From JAAURB01 sp049647265 (GTDB lineage: Bacteria; Cyanobacteriota; Cyanobacteriia; Cyanobacteriales; Microcoleaceae), in NCBI GenBank assembly GCA_049647265.1, contig JBARXJ010000071.1, forward strand, positions 1 through 64,000: 64,000 bases of DNA, read 5' to 3'. A program made the position numbers and the translations under genes. Shown piece by piece: positions 46,079 to 56,029 of this stretch. Position 1 is the first letter of the stretch. Every line of letters begins with the position of its first letter. Under the pieces are notes generated by a model, which saw only the letters and a program-made list of their open reading frames with translations, was not told the origin of the DNA and did not search any database.

Positions 46079-47560
46079 CTAAAAGCTAAATTCGGTTCTG
46101 ACGGTTGTGACCCACACCGTATTATGATCTTCTGTGTCAGAGTTAATAATTACAAAAGCACCTGGCGTGATTTCAATAAAATCATTAATTTTAATACGAT
46201 ATAAAGTCTCAATATGTAATGGTATTTTTGTTGTCACTAAATTATGATTATCATGATTACTAATAATGGGAGGGACACCGATAATAATTCCTCCCAGATT
46301 ATCTTCTGCCCCTAAATCTGGGAAAGCAAAAGTTAATGCCCCATTGAGAATGGTTGCACTAGCTTGACCATTGTACTGTTGTTGCGCCTGAGTATAGCCA
46401 AACCAACCCCCAATTGCTAAACCAGAAGTGACTTCCCAATTGACTTGTAAACCAAAATTATCGGAAGTTGTCGCATTTTCTGCAAAAGGTTCGTTAGCTA
46501 TTTTAACACCTGTAGAACCCATCAAATTAACATCATCATTACGTTCATAGGTATGAGTATAAGTGAAGGCTAAAGTCAGTTCATCTTTGGGTAGAATGAC
46601 TAACTGAGCAATCGCACTACTGGAACTCTCAAATAAGCCTCTACCTGCTTGAGGATTGCTTACATCTTCATTATTAATAAAATAACCTACAAATCCTGAT
46701 ATTTCTGGACTAAATTGTTGTTTAATACCGATTCCTGCTCCGCCTGGGGCGCGTAAAGTTGCAGGATCTCTTCGAGCAAAACGAGAAATTGCACCACTAC
46801 TACTACTCGAAAAAGGATTTAAAACTTCTCCTACATCATTCAGGCTTACTCCTACAATGCCGAAAAGAATTTCTGTATTTTCTCCTGCCGGAAAAGTATA
46901 GGAAAGTTCCGAAAGTTCAGTTTTATTATCGGTATTACCCTCAACAGCTAAACGCGCTAAGGAAGTCCCTACAATGTCATCTAAACGAGCAATATTTCTA
47001 TTTTCTAAACGCACCTGAAGCCGATCTTGACCTGAAAAACTGATATTAAAGTTTAATCTTGTACGATAACCAAAGGTAGTTTGACTATTATCTTCACCTC
47101 CAAAAGTATCTGTTAAAAAGAATAATACCTGACCATTGAATTGAGCAGTAGTAGAAAATTGTTGAGATTCCAGTTGAGTAATCTTTGTTTCTAATTGTCC
47201 TAATTGAGTTCTTAATTGTGTTAGTTCTGTCGCAAAATCCTGTTGTAGCCTCTGTAAAATAGTAAAATATTCTTGATTTTCTATTGTTTCAATTTGTTTT
47301 AAGCATTGATTTAGGTTGATGGCGAATTCATAACGGCTTATGGGTTGATTATTGTCATTAGTTTGCCATTGTAGAGCACAATCATAAGATTGAGCAAGGG
47401 ATTGTAAAGCCTGATATTCCCAGTCTGTAGTTTGAATATTTTCGAGTTTTGATACAGCAGGAATTGATTCAATATTATTTGCTAAGGTTACAGGGGAAAA
47501 GTAGAAACACGAAATAATAATAACTCCTGATTTAATTAACTTGTATAATTTTATTGTCAT
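46079..47560 (-). CDS. Cyanobacterial SLH/OprB-type outer-membrane porin
   Basis: 493 residues: a signal peptide (about 1-28), a single SLH-type segment (DWEYQALQSLAQSYDC to SRYEFAINLNQCL, about 45-90) that would hold peptidoglycan, and a coiled coil with LTQLRTQLGQLETKITQLE (about 110-135). A long beta-barrel of the OprB-like kind runs to a C-terminal aromatic residue (RTEFSF). This is the architecture of cyanobacterial Som / iron-uptake porins. It should form an outer-membrane channel for small solutes or inorganic ions; the specific substrate cannot be read. It sits between pdxH and a histidine phosphatase gene on the same strand. Confidence 0.9.
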   Translation of the reverse strand: MTIKLYKLIKSGVIIISCFYFSPVTLANNIESIPAVSKLENIQTTDWEYQALQSLAQSYDCALQWQTNDNNQPISRYEFAINLNQCLKQIETIENQEYFTILQRLQQDFATELTQLRTQLGQLETKITQLESQQFSTTAQFNGQVLFFLTDTFGGEDNSQTTFGYRTRLNFNISFSGQDRLQVRLENRNIARLDDIVGTSLARLAVEGNTDNKTELSELSYTFPAGENTEILFGIVGVSLNDVGEVLNPFSSSSSGAISRFARRDPATLRAPGGAGIGIKQQFSPEISGFVGYFINNEDVSNPQAGRGLFESSSSAIAQLVILPKDELTLAFTYTHTYERNDDVNLMGSTGVKIANEPFAENATTSDNFGLQVNWEVTSGLAIGGWFGYTQAQQQYNGQASATILNGALTFAFPDLGAEDNLGGIIIGVPPIISNHDNHNLVTTKIPLHIETLYRIKINDFIEITPGAFVIINSDTEDHNTVWVTTVRTEFSF

Positions 47561-47573
47561 TAATACTTGGTTT

Positions 47574-48707
47574 CTAATATAACTGAGGTGCTAACTTCTC
47601 ATTCAGTGGTAATATTCCCTGTAATATTGAATGGCGATTTGCCTGAGGAGAGTGAATGACAGCCAGATAATCACCGATATCTAAAGGATTCATCAGAGTC
47701 AATGTTTCGCGTAAAATCTGAGAGATTAATAAGTCAGATGCGACGACGATACCCGTAACTAAAGTCGCTTTTTCTAAATTGCTTTCAAATATTTGTTGCT
47801 CACACAGATATTGCTGCAAACTTTTAATAGAAGAATTTCTATCTATGGAAAAATTTAATGTTTTGTGATTTATCAGTGATTTATCAGCTAAAAAATCTGA
47901 ATCTGAATGATCGGCTAATAGTAAATTAATTAAGTGGTTATCTGTTATTTGCTGAAAATATAAATTAGTAGCTAATTCTTTAATAATTTTGTTAGATAAT
48001 AATAACCATCGATAGCCCATTTTCCCAGCTTTTAGCTTAGGTAAAGTTTCACCTAAATGATAAGTCCTATTGAAATATATCAGCTTTCCAAACAATTTTT
48101 TTTGGGGAAACTCTAAGTAACTTATTCCACAATTTGATTGTTGTAAACTATGATAATTCTCTGGATTCAAACCGATTGCTGTACTGATTAAAGCCCGATT
48201 TGTACCCCCATGAGCCACAATTAAAATGGTTTTTCCACGATGCTGAGTTAAAACTTTTTGCCAAAATTTTTGTGCTTGCTCAAATAACTCTATCACAGGA
48301 AAACTCAAATTATTAAAATTAAAGAGATGGGGTGTCTCTTGCCAACAACGATAGCCTGTAGCATATCTTTCTTTAACTTCTTGATAGTATAAACCCTGCC
48401 AATCCGACATACAAATTTCAGTTAATAGAGGATCAATCTGTACAGGAGGGCTATTATTTTTTTGTTTTAAAGCTGTAATAATAGCTTCAGTTGTTTGTTG
48501 AACTCGCATTAAAGGACTGGTATAAATCGCATCAAATTTGTACTGTTGTAGGGCTAATCCAGTTAAGAAAGCATCCTGATGTCCTTTTTCTGTCAATACA
48601 GATTCATCACTACTCCCTTGATATCGACCCTGTTCATTATAGGTCGTACGGGCATGACGCACAAGAATCACTTTAGTCGTAGGGATGAAAAGATGAGGTG
48701 AAGTCAT
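47574..48707 (-). CDS. Histidine phosphatase-family protein with C-terminal extension
   Basis: 377 residues from ATG 48707 (MTSPHLF); a frame extension to 48776 is low-complexity and unlikely. The N-terminal 205 residues are a phosphoglycerate-mutase-like domain: VILVRHARTTYNEQGRYQG (catalytic His in RHA), an acidic LTEICMSDWQG segment and the second His in IVAHGGTNRALI. The remaining 170 residues lack these motifs and may be a degenerate second domain, since cyanobacterial homologues often have two. It is a phosphatase of unknown substrate and ends 13 bases before the porin start, so the two may be co-transcribed. Confidence 0.8.
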   Translation of the reverse strand: MTSPHLFIPTTKVILVRHARTTYNEQGRYQGSSDESVLTEKGHQDAFLTGLALQQYKFDAIYTSPLMRVQQTTEAIITALKQKNNSPPVQIDPLLTEICMSDWQGLYYQEVKERYATGYRCWQETPHLFNFNNLSFPVIELFEQAQKFWQKVLTQHRGKTILIVAHGGTNRALISTAIGLNPENYHSLQQSNCGISYLEFPQKKLFGKLIYFNRTYHLGETLPKLKAGKMGYRWLLLSNKIIKELATNLYFQQITDNHLINLLLADHSDSDFLADKSLINHKTLNFSIDRNSSIKSLQQYLCEQQIFESNLEKATLVTGIVVASDLLISQILRETLTLMNPLDIGDYLAVIHSPQANRHSILQGILPLNEKLAPQLY

Positions 48708-48869
48708 GAATATTAAAAGTGAGGGGGACAAGGAGAAATAAGGAGAGGGGGAGACAAAGTGAGACAAGTCGTGCATTCATAGATCAGAAGTTTATTACTC
48801 TTAGTCACTACTGATGACTGACTCAAATCCTTAGAAGCATCCCCCACTTGCTTAAATGACAAATATCTA

Positions 48870-50711
48870 TTATTTTTCTGTTACTGATGAACGAAAGTCA
48901 ACGGTTTCTTGTAAGCGGTAAAGACTGGCATAATTCTGACCTAATTTCATTAATTGTTTGTAGGTTCCCTGTTCTACAATTTTTCCATTTTCCAGATAAA
49001 AAATTAGATCGGCATTTTGAGCTGTTTTTAAATCATGGGTAATTAAAAAGGTGGTAGAAGCTTGAGTTAAACGATCTAAAGCATCCGTTACAAGACGTTT
49101 GCTATGATTATCTAATCCGACAGTGGGTTCATCTAAAATAATAATGGGTGCTTGACGAATTGCAGCCCTCGCAATGGCAATTCTTTGTCTTTGTCCCCCC
49201 GAAAGGGTTGCACCTCTTTCTCCCACTACGGTATCATAACCTGCTGGTAATGACATAATAAAATCGTGGGCATTTGCTAAACGAGCTGCCATTTCGATTT
49301 CTTTATCGGTGGCATTAACACAGCCATAAGCAATATTATCTTTAATGCTAGCAGCAAACAAAATACTATCTTGTAAGACAATACTGATTTGTTTTCGTAG
49401 AGAATCAAGAGTATATTCCCGAATATCATGTCCATCAATTAAAACTTGACCTTCAATGGGATCATAAAGACGTAATAATAAACTCATTAAAGTTGATTTA
49501 CCCCCCCCAGAAGCTCCCACTAAAGCAACTTTTTGTCCAGGGAAAACCGTTAAAGACAAATTATTAATTGTATTCCTTCGATCTTCATAGGCAAAACTAA
49601 CCTGACGAAATTCAACCCTACCCTGAAAAGCAGGAGCTGGATAAGATCCTTTCGTATCTCTGACTTCGGGTATGATTTCTAATAAATCAATAATTCTTTC
49701 TCCTGAAGCGATTGCTTTTGCAATTTGTCCGGTATATTTTGCCAGTTGGCGCATGGGTTTAAACGCGACTTTAAGATAAGTGATAAAGACTAATAAATCC
49801 CCAGGTGTTACAGTATTTTTCATGACTAATTGTACACCTCGCCAGAGAACAAGAGCTGTAGCCAGTGCAACTAATACTTCTACAGTTCGTTCTTGTCCTG
49901 CCCGTAGTTTCTGAGTTTTGGCGCTTTCATTGAGGCTTTTTTTATTTTGTTTGGCAAAAGTTTTTTCTAATCTAGACTGCAGTGATAAAGCTTGTACAAC
50001 CTTAATTGCACTAATGACTTCTGCGGCATTAGCAGCCATCATTCCTTCCCGTTTGCGTTGTTTTTTTGCTACCCGATGAATACGTTTACTCATCGTAGCG
50101 GTAGTTATCAAAAATAAGGGAAAAATCGCTACAGTAATTAAAGCAAGTTGTAGATTTAACCACATCATTACCCCTAACATTCCCACCATTGTTAATGTAT
50201 TGATGATTAAAGGTAAAGCCGCAACCACGGTAACTTCTCGCAGTCTTTCGATGTCATAGGTGACACGAGTAATTAAATCCCCTGTTTTCGCTTTGCTATG
50301 AAAAGAAAGAGAAAGACTTTGAAGATGAGAATATAAATTAGCCCTAATTTCACTCATGATTCGAGTGGCAGCTACCGCTATTCCTGCTGTACTGACATAA
50401 GCCATTGTCCCTCGTAATAGGGCAGTTATAACCAATGCAATCACCAAAAGAGTTAACAAGTTAATGATGCTTAAATGATCTAATAAAGGAACACGCAGGT
50501 TCTCTACATGAAATTCTTTAAAGATAATTTCGTCAAAAATAAATTTCAGGGGCCAAGGTTCGAGGAGACGTAAACCCGTTTCTGCTAACAATGCCAAAAA
50601 AGAAACCGTAATTAATCCGCTTTGTTGACGAATTTGTGGTAAAAAAGTACGAATTATGCGGAAAATTCCTGATAATCCTTGTTTAATATTTATCGGTGTT
50701 TTATTTTTCAT
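48870..50711 (-). CDS. MsbA-like ABC exporter (fused permease and ATPase)
   Basis: 613 residues. An N-terminal six-helix transmembrane domain (about 20-335) is followed by a nucleotide-binding domain with Walker A GASGGGKST (about 400), the signature LSGGQRQRIAIARA (about 505), Walker B IIILDEP (about 525) and a switch His in FLITHD. Homodimeric exporters of this type move lipids, lipid-linked sugars, peptides or drugs. Its place at the end of a glycosyltransferase series suggests export of a glycolipid or polysaccharide precursor (inference). It starts about 85 bases after the GT2 gene stop. Confidence 0.92.
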   Translation of the reverse strand: MKNKTPINIKQGLSGIFRIIRTFLPQIRQQSGLITVSFLALLAETGLRLLEPWPLKFIFDEIIFKEFHVENLRVPLLDHLSIINLLTLLVIALVITALLRGTMAYVSTAGIAVAATRIMSEIRANLYSHLQSLSLSFHSKAKTGDLITRVTYDIERLREVTVVAALPLIINTLTMVGMLGVMMWLNLQLALITVAIFPLFLITTATMSKRIHRVAKKQRKREGMMAANAAEVISAIKVVQALSLQSRLEKTFAKQNKKSLNESAKTQKLRAGQERTVEVLVALATALVLWRGVQLVMKNTVTPGDLLVFITYLKVAFKPMRQLAKYTGQIAKAIASGERIIDLLEIIPEVRDTKGSYPAPAFQGRVEFRQVSFAYEDRRNTINNLSLTVFPGQKVALVGASGGGKSTLMSLLLRLYDPIEGQVLIDGHDIREYTLDSLRKQISIVLQDSILFAASIKDNIAYGCVNATDKEIEMAARLANAHDFIMSLPAGYDTVVGERGATLSGGQRQRIAIARAAIRQAPIIILDEPTVGLDNHSKRLVTDALDRLTQASTTFLITHDLKTAQNADLIFYLENGKIVEQGTYKQLMKLGQNYASLYRLQETVDFRSSVTEK

Positions 50712-50795
50712 TTTTTCTTCTAAACCAAAGGAAATAGATGAGGGAATTGAAAAGATTAATTTTTACTTCCCTCATTAGTCAACAACTTTTTTTAG

Positions 50796-51791
50796 CTAAT
50801 ATTTCTCTACAACTTTCTGATGGCGATTGCTAATTGAATGATTTAACTTCCGTTCTAAAGAAACTAATACTTTTTCCAGCCAAGTGGCATAGCCTCCGAA
50901 GGAAAGTTGACGAACTAAAGGACGTAAAAAAGCTTTATGACGGCGTTGTCCGAGGCGACGATAACGTTTTTTGAAATATTTATCTTTTACAGTTAAATCC
51001 CATTTCTGCATAAAATGTTCCAGGCTAGCTATTTCCCAAGCATCACTCCAACGCAGCATGAAATAAGTTAAATCTGACCACTCAAATCCAGAATCAGGGA
51101 CATAGGTGGTGATAGATTCTGGTTCACAAAATATTTTACCGCTAGCGTCAGTTACATTGAGAGAAAAATCGATATGTTCTCTTGTACTCATTAGTTTTTC
51201 ATCTAATAAACCGATGGTATCGAAAATATTTTTACGGACGAGTAAACAGTGAAATTCAGCAAATTCACATTCTCGGCGTTGAAGTTGATCTTTTACATCA
51301 GCGACAGAACGATTGACAAAGTAGTGTTTCTCGTGAACTTTGCGCCGTTGTTTACCATTTTTAATTTCTAGAATAATTCTGGCTTCTCCTCCTGCTAAAT
51401 GAATTTTATAATGTAAATTTTTTCCAATACAAACAAGAGGACAAACAATGGTTGCTGATTCTTCTTCTGCACACTGAACGAGTTTTTCAAGCCAACCGGT
51501 TTCAACATGAATGTCGTTATCAACGAAGACTACATATTCAGTATCTACGTACTGTAAACCAATATTTATGGCTTGGTTAGGAGATAAATAATACTCAGTT
51601 CTAACTAGCTTAAACTCTTTAGCTGCTGCTTGTTCTTGCAAATATTGTTTAGTTTTTCCAGGTGAATTGCCATCAATATAAACTAAGTCGAAAGGATAGC
51701 GGGTATTTTGATAAATACTCTCTAAACATTCACGAGTGTAGCTAAAGCGTTCTCTGGGAACAACAACTAATGTGACTTTTGAATGATTCAT
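50796..51791 (-). CDS. Glycosyltransferase family 2 with C-terminal extension (VVPRERFS type)
   Basis: 331 residues from ATG 51791, which has AGGAG 11 bases upstream; ATG 51821 lacks one. The protein opens with VTLVVVPRERFSYTREC, then YIDGNSPG, YLSPNQAINIGL and the metal-binding FVDNDIHV. A basic C-terminal extension carries LRWSDAWEIASLEH. It is the paralogue of the protein at 24930-25952 in the other arm, and both share motifs unusual for GT2 enzymes. Neighbours: a GT4 upstream and the ABC exporter downstream, all on the minus strand. Confidence 0.87.
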   Translation of the reverse strand: MNHSKVTLVVVPRERFSYTRECLESIYQNTRYPFDLVYIDGNSPGKTKQYLQEQAAAKEFKLVRTEYYLSPNQAINIGLQYVDTEYVVFVDNDIHVETGWLEKLVQCAEEESATIVCPLVCIGKNLHYKIHLAGGEARIILEIKNGKQRRKVHEKHYFVNRSVADVKDQLQRRECEFAEFHCLLVRKNIFDTIGLLDEKLMSTREHIDFSLNVTDASGKIFCEPESITTYVPDSGFEWSDLTYFMLRWSDAWEIASLEHFMQKWDLTVKDKYFKKRYRRLGQRRHKAFLRPLVRQLSFGGYATWLEKVLVSLERKLNHSISNRHQKVVEKY

Positions 51792-51844
51792 GATTTTTTT
51801 GACTCCTAATGGTTCACTCATAAATGAAAAATTACTGAATTACT

Positions 51845-53053
51845 TTAGACTGCCAAGACTTCGATATCCTGCTGAGAATGAGACGCTAAAACTCGCTCAT
51901 AAACTTTCGCCCAATTCTCTTGTTCTATTGCTGGATTGCACTTTTGCAGAATAGTTTGTTTAGCAGATTTACCGAATGCTCGTCTTAATAAAGGACGGTT
52001 AATCAATTCATTAATTGCCGTTGTTAATTCTTCGCTAGAATAAGGATTCACCAAACAACCATTAACCCCATCCTCAATGATTTCGGCAATCGCATCGACT
52101 CTTGTTCCAACGACTGCTTTTTCAGCTAACATCGCTTCTAATAAAGCATTAGGACAACCATCATTTAAAGAAGGAATGGCAAAGATATCCATATAGGGGA
52201 GATAGGCTAAAGCTTCCTCATGGCTAACTTTTCTAGTAATAATTATTTTGTCTTCTAAGCCACTATTGGCTAGTTCTTGTAACCAATATTCTCTCTCTTT
52301 TGCCGCAAATGCACCGACAAATAGAAGGGTAAATTTTGTTTCTAATTGCTGACAGGCATCTAATAAATATTCTATACCTTTCTTATCGCGAAAATTACCC
52401 ACTGTGCCAATTACAGTACCTTCTAAGCGATCAATTAAGGGGGGAGTTGGTAATGTTTCAAAGTCTATAGGTGCAATCGAATTGAAGAAAGTAGAGGATT
52501 TATAAGTAATTTCAGGCGTAAATAACCGGGCACGGCGCATCAAATCTTTGCTGACAAAAGTTGTCCAATCTGAATGATATAAAGTCCAATCAATTTGCTT
52601 TTGCTGCTGAGAATCAAAAATATGTTTGTGTAAATCTGCACCTCGCACACTATTAATGATGGGTATGCCATTTTCTCTAGCTAGCATTGTCGTCAGAAAG
52701 CCTGTTTCATTAATAAAAAAAGCATGAACAATCTCAAATTTATATTTTTGATAAAGCGTCGTAAGCTGTCCATAAATATCCATCAAGTAATCTTGATCGC
52801 GAGCATCTATAGAGCGAATAGCCGGATATAAGCGATGAACTGTGATGCCATCTTGAACACTTGTTTCACACTGAGAACGACTAAATTTACCGGCTTTTGC
52901 TAACTGTTTTTCTACACGAAAGACAGAGCGAAAAATAGCAACATGAACTTGATAACCTAAATCTTTCAAGAGTAATGCAATACGTTTTACAGATACACCC
53001 ACTCCACCGATGCTAGGAGGGAATTCTTGAGATGTGATGCAAATCGTTTTCAT
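51845..53053 (-). CDS. Glycosyltransferase family 4
   Basis: 402 residues from ATG 53053 (MKTICITSQEFPPSIGGVG), which has a strong AAGGAAGG about eight bases upstream; ATG 53092 would add 13 basic residues. The N-terminal GG loop (SIGGVGVSVKRI) and the donor-half motifs GTVGNFRDKKGIEYLL, PSLNDGCPNALLEAMLA (Glu) and ALLEAM are standard for retaining GT-B enzymes. It is cytoplasmic or peripheral. It lies 47 bases after the GT28-like gene and 53 bases before the GT2 gene, so it belongs to the minus-strand series. Confidence 0.92.
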   Translation of the reverse strand: MKTICITSQEFPPSIGGVGVSVKRIALLLKDLGYQVHVAIFRSVFRVEKQLAKAGKFSRSQCETSVQDGITVHRLYPAIRSIDARDQDYLMDIYGQLTTLYQKYKFEIVHAFFINETGFLTTMLARENGIPIINSVRGADLHKHIFDSQQQKQIDWTLYHSDWTTFVSKDLMRRARLFTPEITYKSSTFFNSIAPIDFETLPTPPLIDRLEGTVIGTVGNFRDKKGIEYLLDACQQLETKFTLLFVGAFAAKEREYWLQELANSGLEDKIIITRKVSHEEALAYLPYMDIFAIPSLNDGCPNALLEAMLAEKAVVGTRVDAIAEIIEDGVNGCLVNPYSSEELTTAINELINRPLLRRAFGKSAKQTILQKCNPAIEQENWAKVYERVLASHSQQDIEVLAV

Positions 53054-53100
53054 TTTTTTATCCTTCCTTTTACATATAATTTTGACTTTCAAAATAACTT

Positions 53101-54270
53101 TTAATAGCCTCTGGCTAATTCTACTGTTTGAGTTAACTGCTTGAGATAGTATGCTGTTTGATTGACTCCATCTAAATCAATAGATAAATGAGTTGGTTTT
53201 TCTGCTAAATAATTCATGATATTTTCAGCCAATTTTTCGGGTTGTAAATCTTCCGGATGAATCATTTTAACTCGACCTAAACGATCTAATATTTTGACAC
53301 GGGTTAACTGTTCTATATCGTTATTTCCTTGAAATGGCATCATCATTGCTTTCACACCTGTGGTTAAAATATTCATTGTGGTGTTATAACCTGACATACC
53401 AATGGATAAGTCTGCCTGTTGCATATAATTCAGTAGATTTGGGGTATAGCGATTCAGGGTAATATTATCTAAATTCCTCGTAATTTGTTGTAGATTTTGT
53501 AAGACTTCGTCAGGACTAAAAGCCCCTATAAAGACTTGAATATGATGGGGAATTTTATCTTTTAAAATTGAAGCAGTGTGAGCGATACATTCTAGTAAAT
53601 TATGCCCGAATCTCCCACCACCTACACTCACTAAAATCAGCGGATTTTTGATTTCTAAAAGAGGATTTTCTGGAGGTAGAGGTTGCACTACATAACCTGT
53701 GTAATAAACAGGACAATTGAGATCATGAATTCGAGAAAAACTGAGATTCAGCTTAATAAAATTTGGATCGCCATGAATTAATAGCATATCGAAATACTGA
53801 TTGATTAAATGGCAAACCTTTTTTTCATGACGTTGCTGATTTTGTTTAGTGACAACAATATCTCGTACACTAGAAACAATTTTTGCTCCCAGAAACTTTG
53901 CTTTTTTAATTAAGGGAATCAATTCAAAAGAAAAGCGTCTTCGACCAAAAGGGAATAGTTCAACGATTAAGATATCAGGAGCAAAGCGTTCGCAGATATC
54001 TAATAGTATATTTGTCCGAATTGTTTCTACTTCTGATAGGGTTAAAGTTTCATCGACAGGACATAACTCATTAAACTCATTATCTGTTTTAACCGCTGGA
54101 ATATTAATCACTTCAATCTCAGGCGGAAATTGAAATTCATCAATGACTTGCCCGCCATTAATAAAACAAATTTGAGAGTCTGGAATTAATCCTCGAACAA
54201 TTTCTACACTGCGAATCAAATGACCTATGCCTAGAATATGTTGGCAATAAAACATTACTTTTTGCATCAT
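53101..54270 (-). CDS. MurG/GT28-like glycosyltransferase (COG4671-like)
   Basis: 389 residues with the GT-B layout of predicted glycosyltransferases related to MurG. The N-terminal motif is FYCQHILGIGHLIRSVEI; the donor half has LILVSVGGGRFGHN and ADLSIGMSGYNTTMNIL, then MMMPFQGNNDIEQ. The nucleotide-binding GG and GYNT segments match the neighbouring gene product at 54273, so the two are diverged tandem relatives. The start is two bases after the upstream stop, a tightly coupled junction. Donor and acceptor are unknown; a role in the same polysaccharide as the flanking enzymes is inferred. Confidence 0.8.
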   Translation of the reverse strand: MMQKVMFYCQHILGIGHLIRSVEIVRGLIPDSQICFINGGQVIDEFQFPPEIEVINIPAVKTDNEFNELCPVDETLTLSEVETIRTNILLDICERFAPDILIVELFPFGRRRFSFELIPLIKKAKFLGAKIVSSVRDIVVTKQNQQRHEKKVCHLINQYFDMLLIHGDPNFIKLNLSFSRIHDLNCPVYYTGYVVQPLPPENPLLEIKNPLILVSVGGGRFGHNLLECIAHTASILKDKIPHHIQVFIGAFSPDEVLQNLQQITRNLDNITLNRYTPNLLNYMQQADLSIGMSGYNTTMNILTTGVKAMMMPFQGNNDIEQLTRVKILDRLGRVKMIHPEDLQPEKLAENIMNYLAEKPTHLSIDLDGVNQTAYYLKQLTQTVELARGY

Positions 54271-54272
54271 AG

Positions 54273-55598
54273 CTAGTTGTTAACAGCTAATGGTTGACTC
54301 ATTACTTTTTCTACTTTTCTAAACTGACTTGAAAGTAAAAAATGACCCTGCAATAGCTTAGTAGAAAAGCAATCGAATAAAAGCATTGATAAATAATCTG
54401 ATACTCTAGACAATCCAGCAAAATCTAAATACTGAGTGAAGTTGTCATGATTAGACTTTTCTAAGCTCTTTAACAAAGCCGCGATCAATAAATCAGGGTT
54501 GAGTACATCTGGATCGATCATTTTAATTAATCCTGCTTTCGCTAGTCTTTTAGCACGAATGAATTGTTCTTTTCCTGGCTTCACACGAGGAACAACAATA
54601 GCAGGTTTACCAGCTTGCAATACTTCGGTAATAGTGTTGTAGCCACACATACTAATGACGGCATCGGCAGCGCTAATATAGCTCATTAAATCATGGGTAA
54701 ACTCTAATACCTTTACCCCCGGTATTTTTCGTGCCAGTTGATGAATTTTTTGTTGTTGTCTGAGGGGCATTTCTGCACCACAAAAGATTAAGCTATAAAT
54801 TTTTCGCTGATGAAAATCATCTGGGTGTTGTCCGACTCCAATGAGATAATTATGAATTAACTCATAACCATCTTCTCCACCACCGGGAGTCACTAAAACT
54901 AACTTATCATGATCGTTAATCCCCAACTTATGACGCAGAGTCCAACGATTTTTTGAACCTAGCTCTTTACGGATATAACCACAATAGCGAACCTTAGAAG
55001 CAAGCAATGCACTAAATTGATAGGCTTTTACTAAATCAAAAATTTTAGCCATTCCTACGACTAAAATACGATCGTAGATTGATTCGGTGATTGAGTAGTA
55101 ATTTTCTCTTTGCCATTCTTGAATAGTTTTCTCCGGAGTGTCTAAAATGTCTCTGAGCAGTAAGATAAACTTAGTATTGCCTAAGTCTCTCTTTAAATAA
55201 TCAATTGTCGGCTTTAATTCTCCTCGAATCCCTAAAGGCTTCTTATCAACTAAAACTATATCAGGCTGATAGTTTTTGGCTGCCGTCAGAATTAATTCTG
55301 ATCGTAGCTTTAAAGTAGACTCAATATTTGTGTTGAGATATTTAGCCTTCATTTCTCCCGAAGAGCTCCGATTGAGACAGGGAAGCTTAATATAATCTAA
55401 TCCTTGAGGCAAACGGAAACTATGTAGCAGGGGCGATCCAGAAACTAATAATATGGAAAGATGAGGAATTGATTGGAGCAAATACTGACAAATAGCTAGC
55501 ATTCGTCTAATATTTCCCAAACCATAGGTATCATGGGAATAGACCATGATTCTCTGAGATCGACTTGTGGTTACTGCAAAAGGAAGTATGCGAGCCAT
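54273..55598 (-). CDS. MurG/GT28-like glycosyltransferase (COG4671-like)
   Basis: 441 residues from ATG 55598; ATG 55652 would add 18 hydrophobic residues not seen in relatives, although a membrane leader is possible. The N-terminus has IMVYSHDTYGLGNIRRML, equivalent to the HxxGxGHxxR region of MurG-like enzymes. The donor half has LVTPGGGEDGYELIHNYL and DAVISMCGYNTITEVLQAGKPAIVV, with a later PGKEQ sugar/nucleotide contact. It is the first gene of the minus-strand polysaccharide series and is divergent from the sensor kinase gene. The two MurG-like products may act in sequence (inference). Confidence 0.8.
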   Translation of the reverse strand: MARILPFAVTTSRSQRIMVYSHDTYGLGNIRRMLAICQYLLQSIPHLSILLVSGSPLLHSFRLPQGLDYIKLPCLNRSSSGEMKAKYLNTNIESTLKLRSELILTAAKNYQPDIVLVDKKPLGIRGELKPTIDYLKRDLGNTKFILLLRDILDTPEKTIQEWQRENYYSITESIYDRILVVGMAKIFDLVKAYQFSALLASKVRYCGYIRKELGSKNRWTLRHKLGINDHDKLVLVTPGGGEDGYELIHNYLIGVGQHPDDFHQRKIYSLIFCGAEMPLRQQQKIHQLARKIPGVKVLEFTHDLMSYISAADAVISMCGYNTITEVLQAGKPAIVVPRVKPGKEQFIRAKRLAKAGLIKMIDPDVLNPDLLIAALLKSLEKSNHDNFTQYLDFAGLSRVSDYLSMLLFDCFSTKLLQGHFLLSSQFRKVEKVMSQPLAVNN

Positions 55599-56029
55599 GA
55601 TAATTGTGCTCAAGTAAATGACTTCGACAATTGCTAGTCTCACAATTGTCAATGAAGCATCTATGAAACTTTGATGAGAAAAGTCTCATGTGATCCATGA
55701 ATTGCTTATGTTACTAATAAATAATGAAGGACTGAAGTTGCCTAGCTTAACTTAATTGCGATTTGATGAACCTGTCTTTCTAAGACAGCAAAAATTGTTT
55801 ATAATATATTCATGACTACATCAGTTCTCAGTCATTTGTTCTCTGTCTTACTCAGTCACAATCAGCTTTATCTGCAATTGGGATACTCAAATTGGGCAGA
55901 ATCACTATCGGGATCTATTGTATTATCTGATTTAAAAGGTTTATTTTACGGTGAATGGCTGGGGTTAGGTGTTGAGATAAGAGTGATCAATTATTTCTAT
56001 ATAAATTCAGTTTTATATTGAATAAAATT
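55599..56029. other. Divergent regulatory region, no firm gene
   Basis: About 430 bases between the minus-strand glycosyltransferase series and the plus-strand sensor kinase. It contains the inverted repeat at 55772-55788. A 69-codon frame from 55812 overlaps the kinase frame start and has no recognisable content, so I do not call it a gene. Confidence 0.45.
55772..55788. promoter_or_regulatory. Perfect 7-bp inverted repeat (possible operator)
   Basis: CTGTCTT (55772-55778) pairs with AAGACAG (55782-55788) across three bases. It lies between the divergent glycosyltransferase and kinase genes. It could bind the response regulator encoded at 57601 or stop transcription; the loop is too small for a comfortable RNA hairpin and no T-run follows. 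Confidence 0.3.

Noticed and set aside
55812..56021. 69-codon plus-strand frame before the sensor kinase
   Set aside because: No recognisable motif or ribosome site, and it runs into the kinase leader; treated as intergenic.
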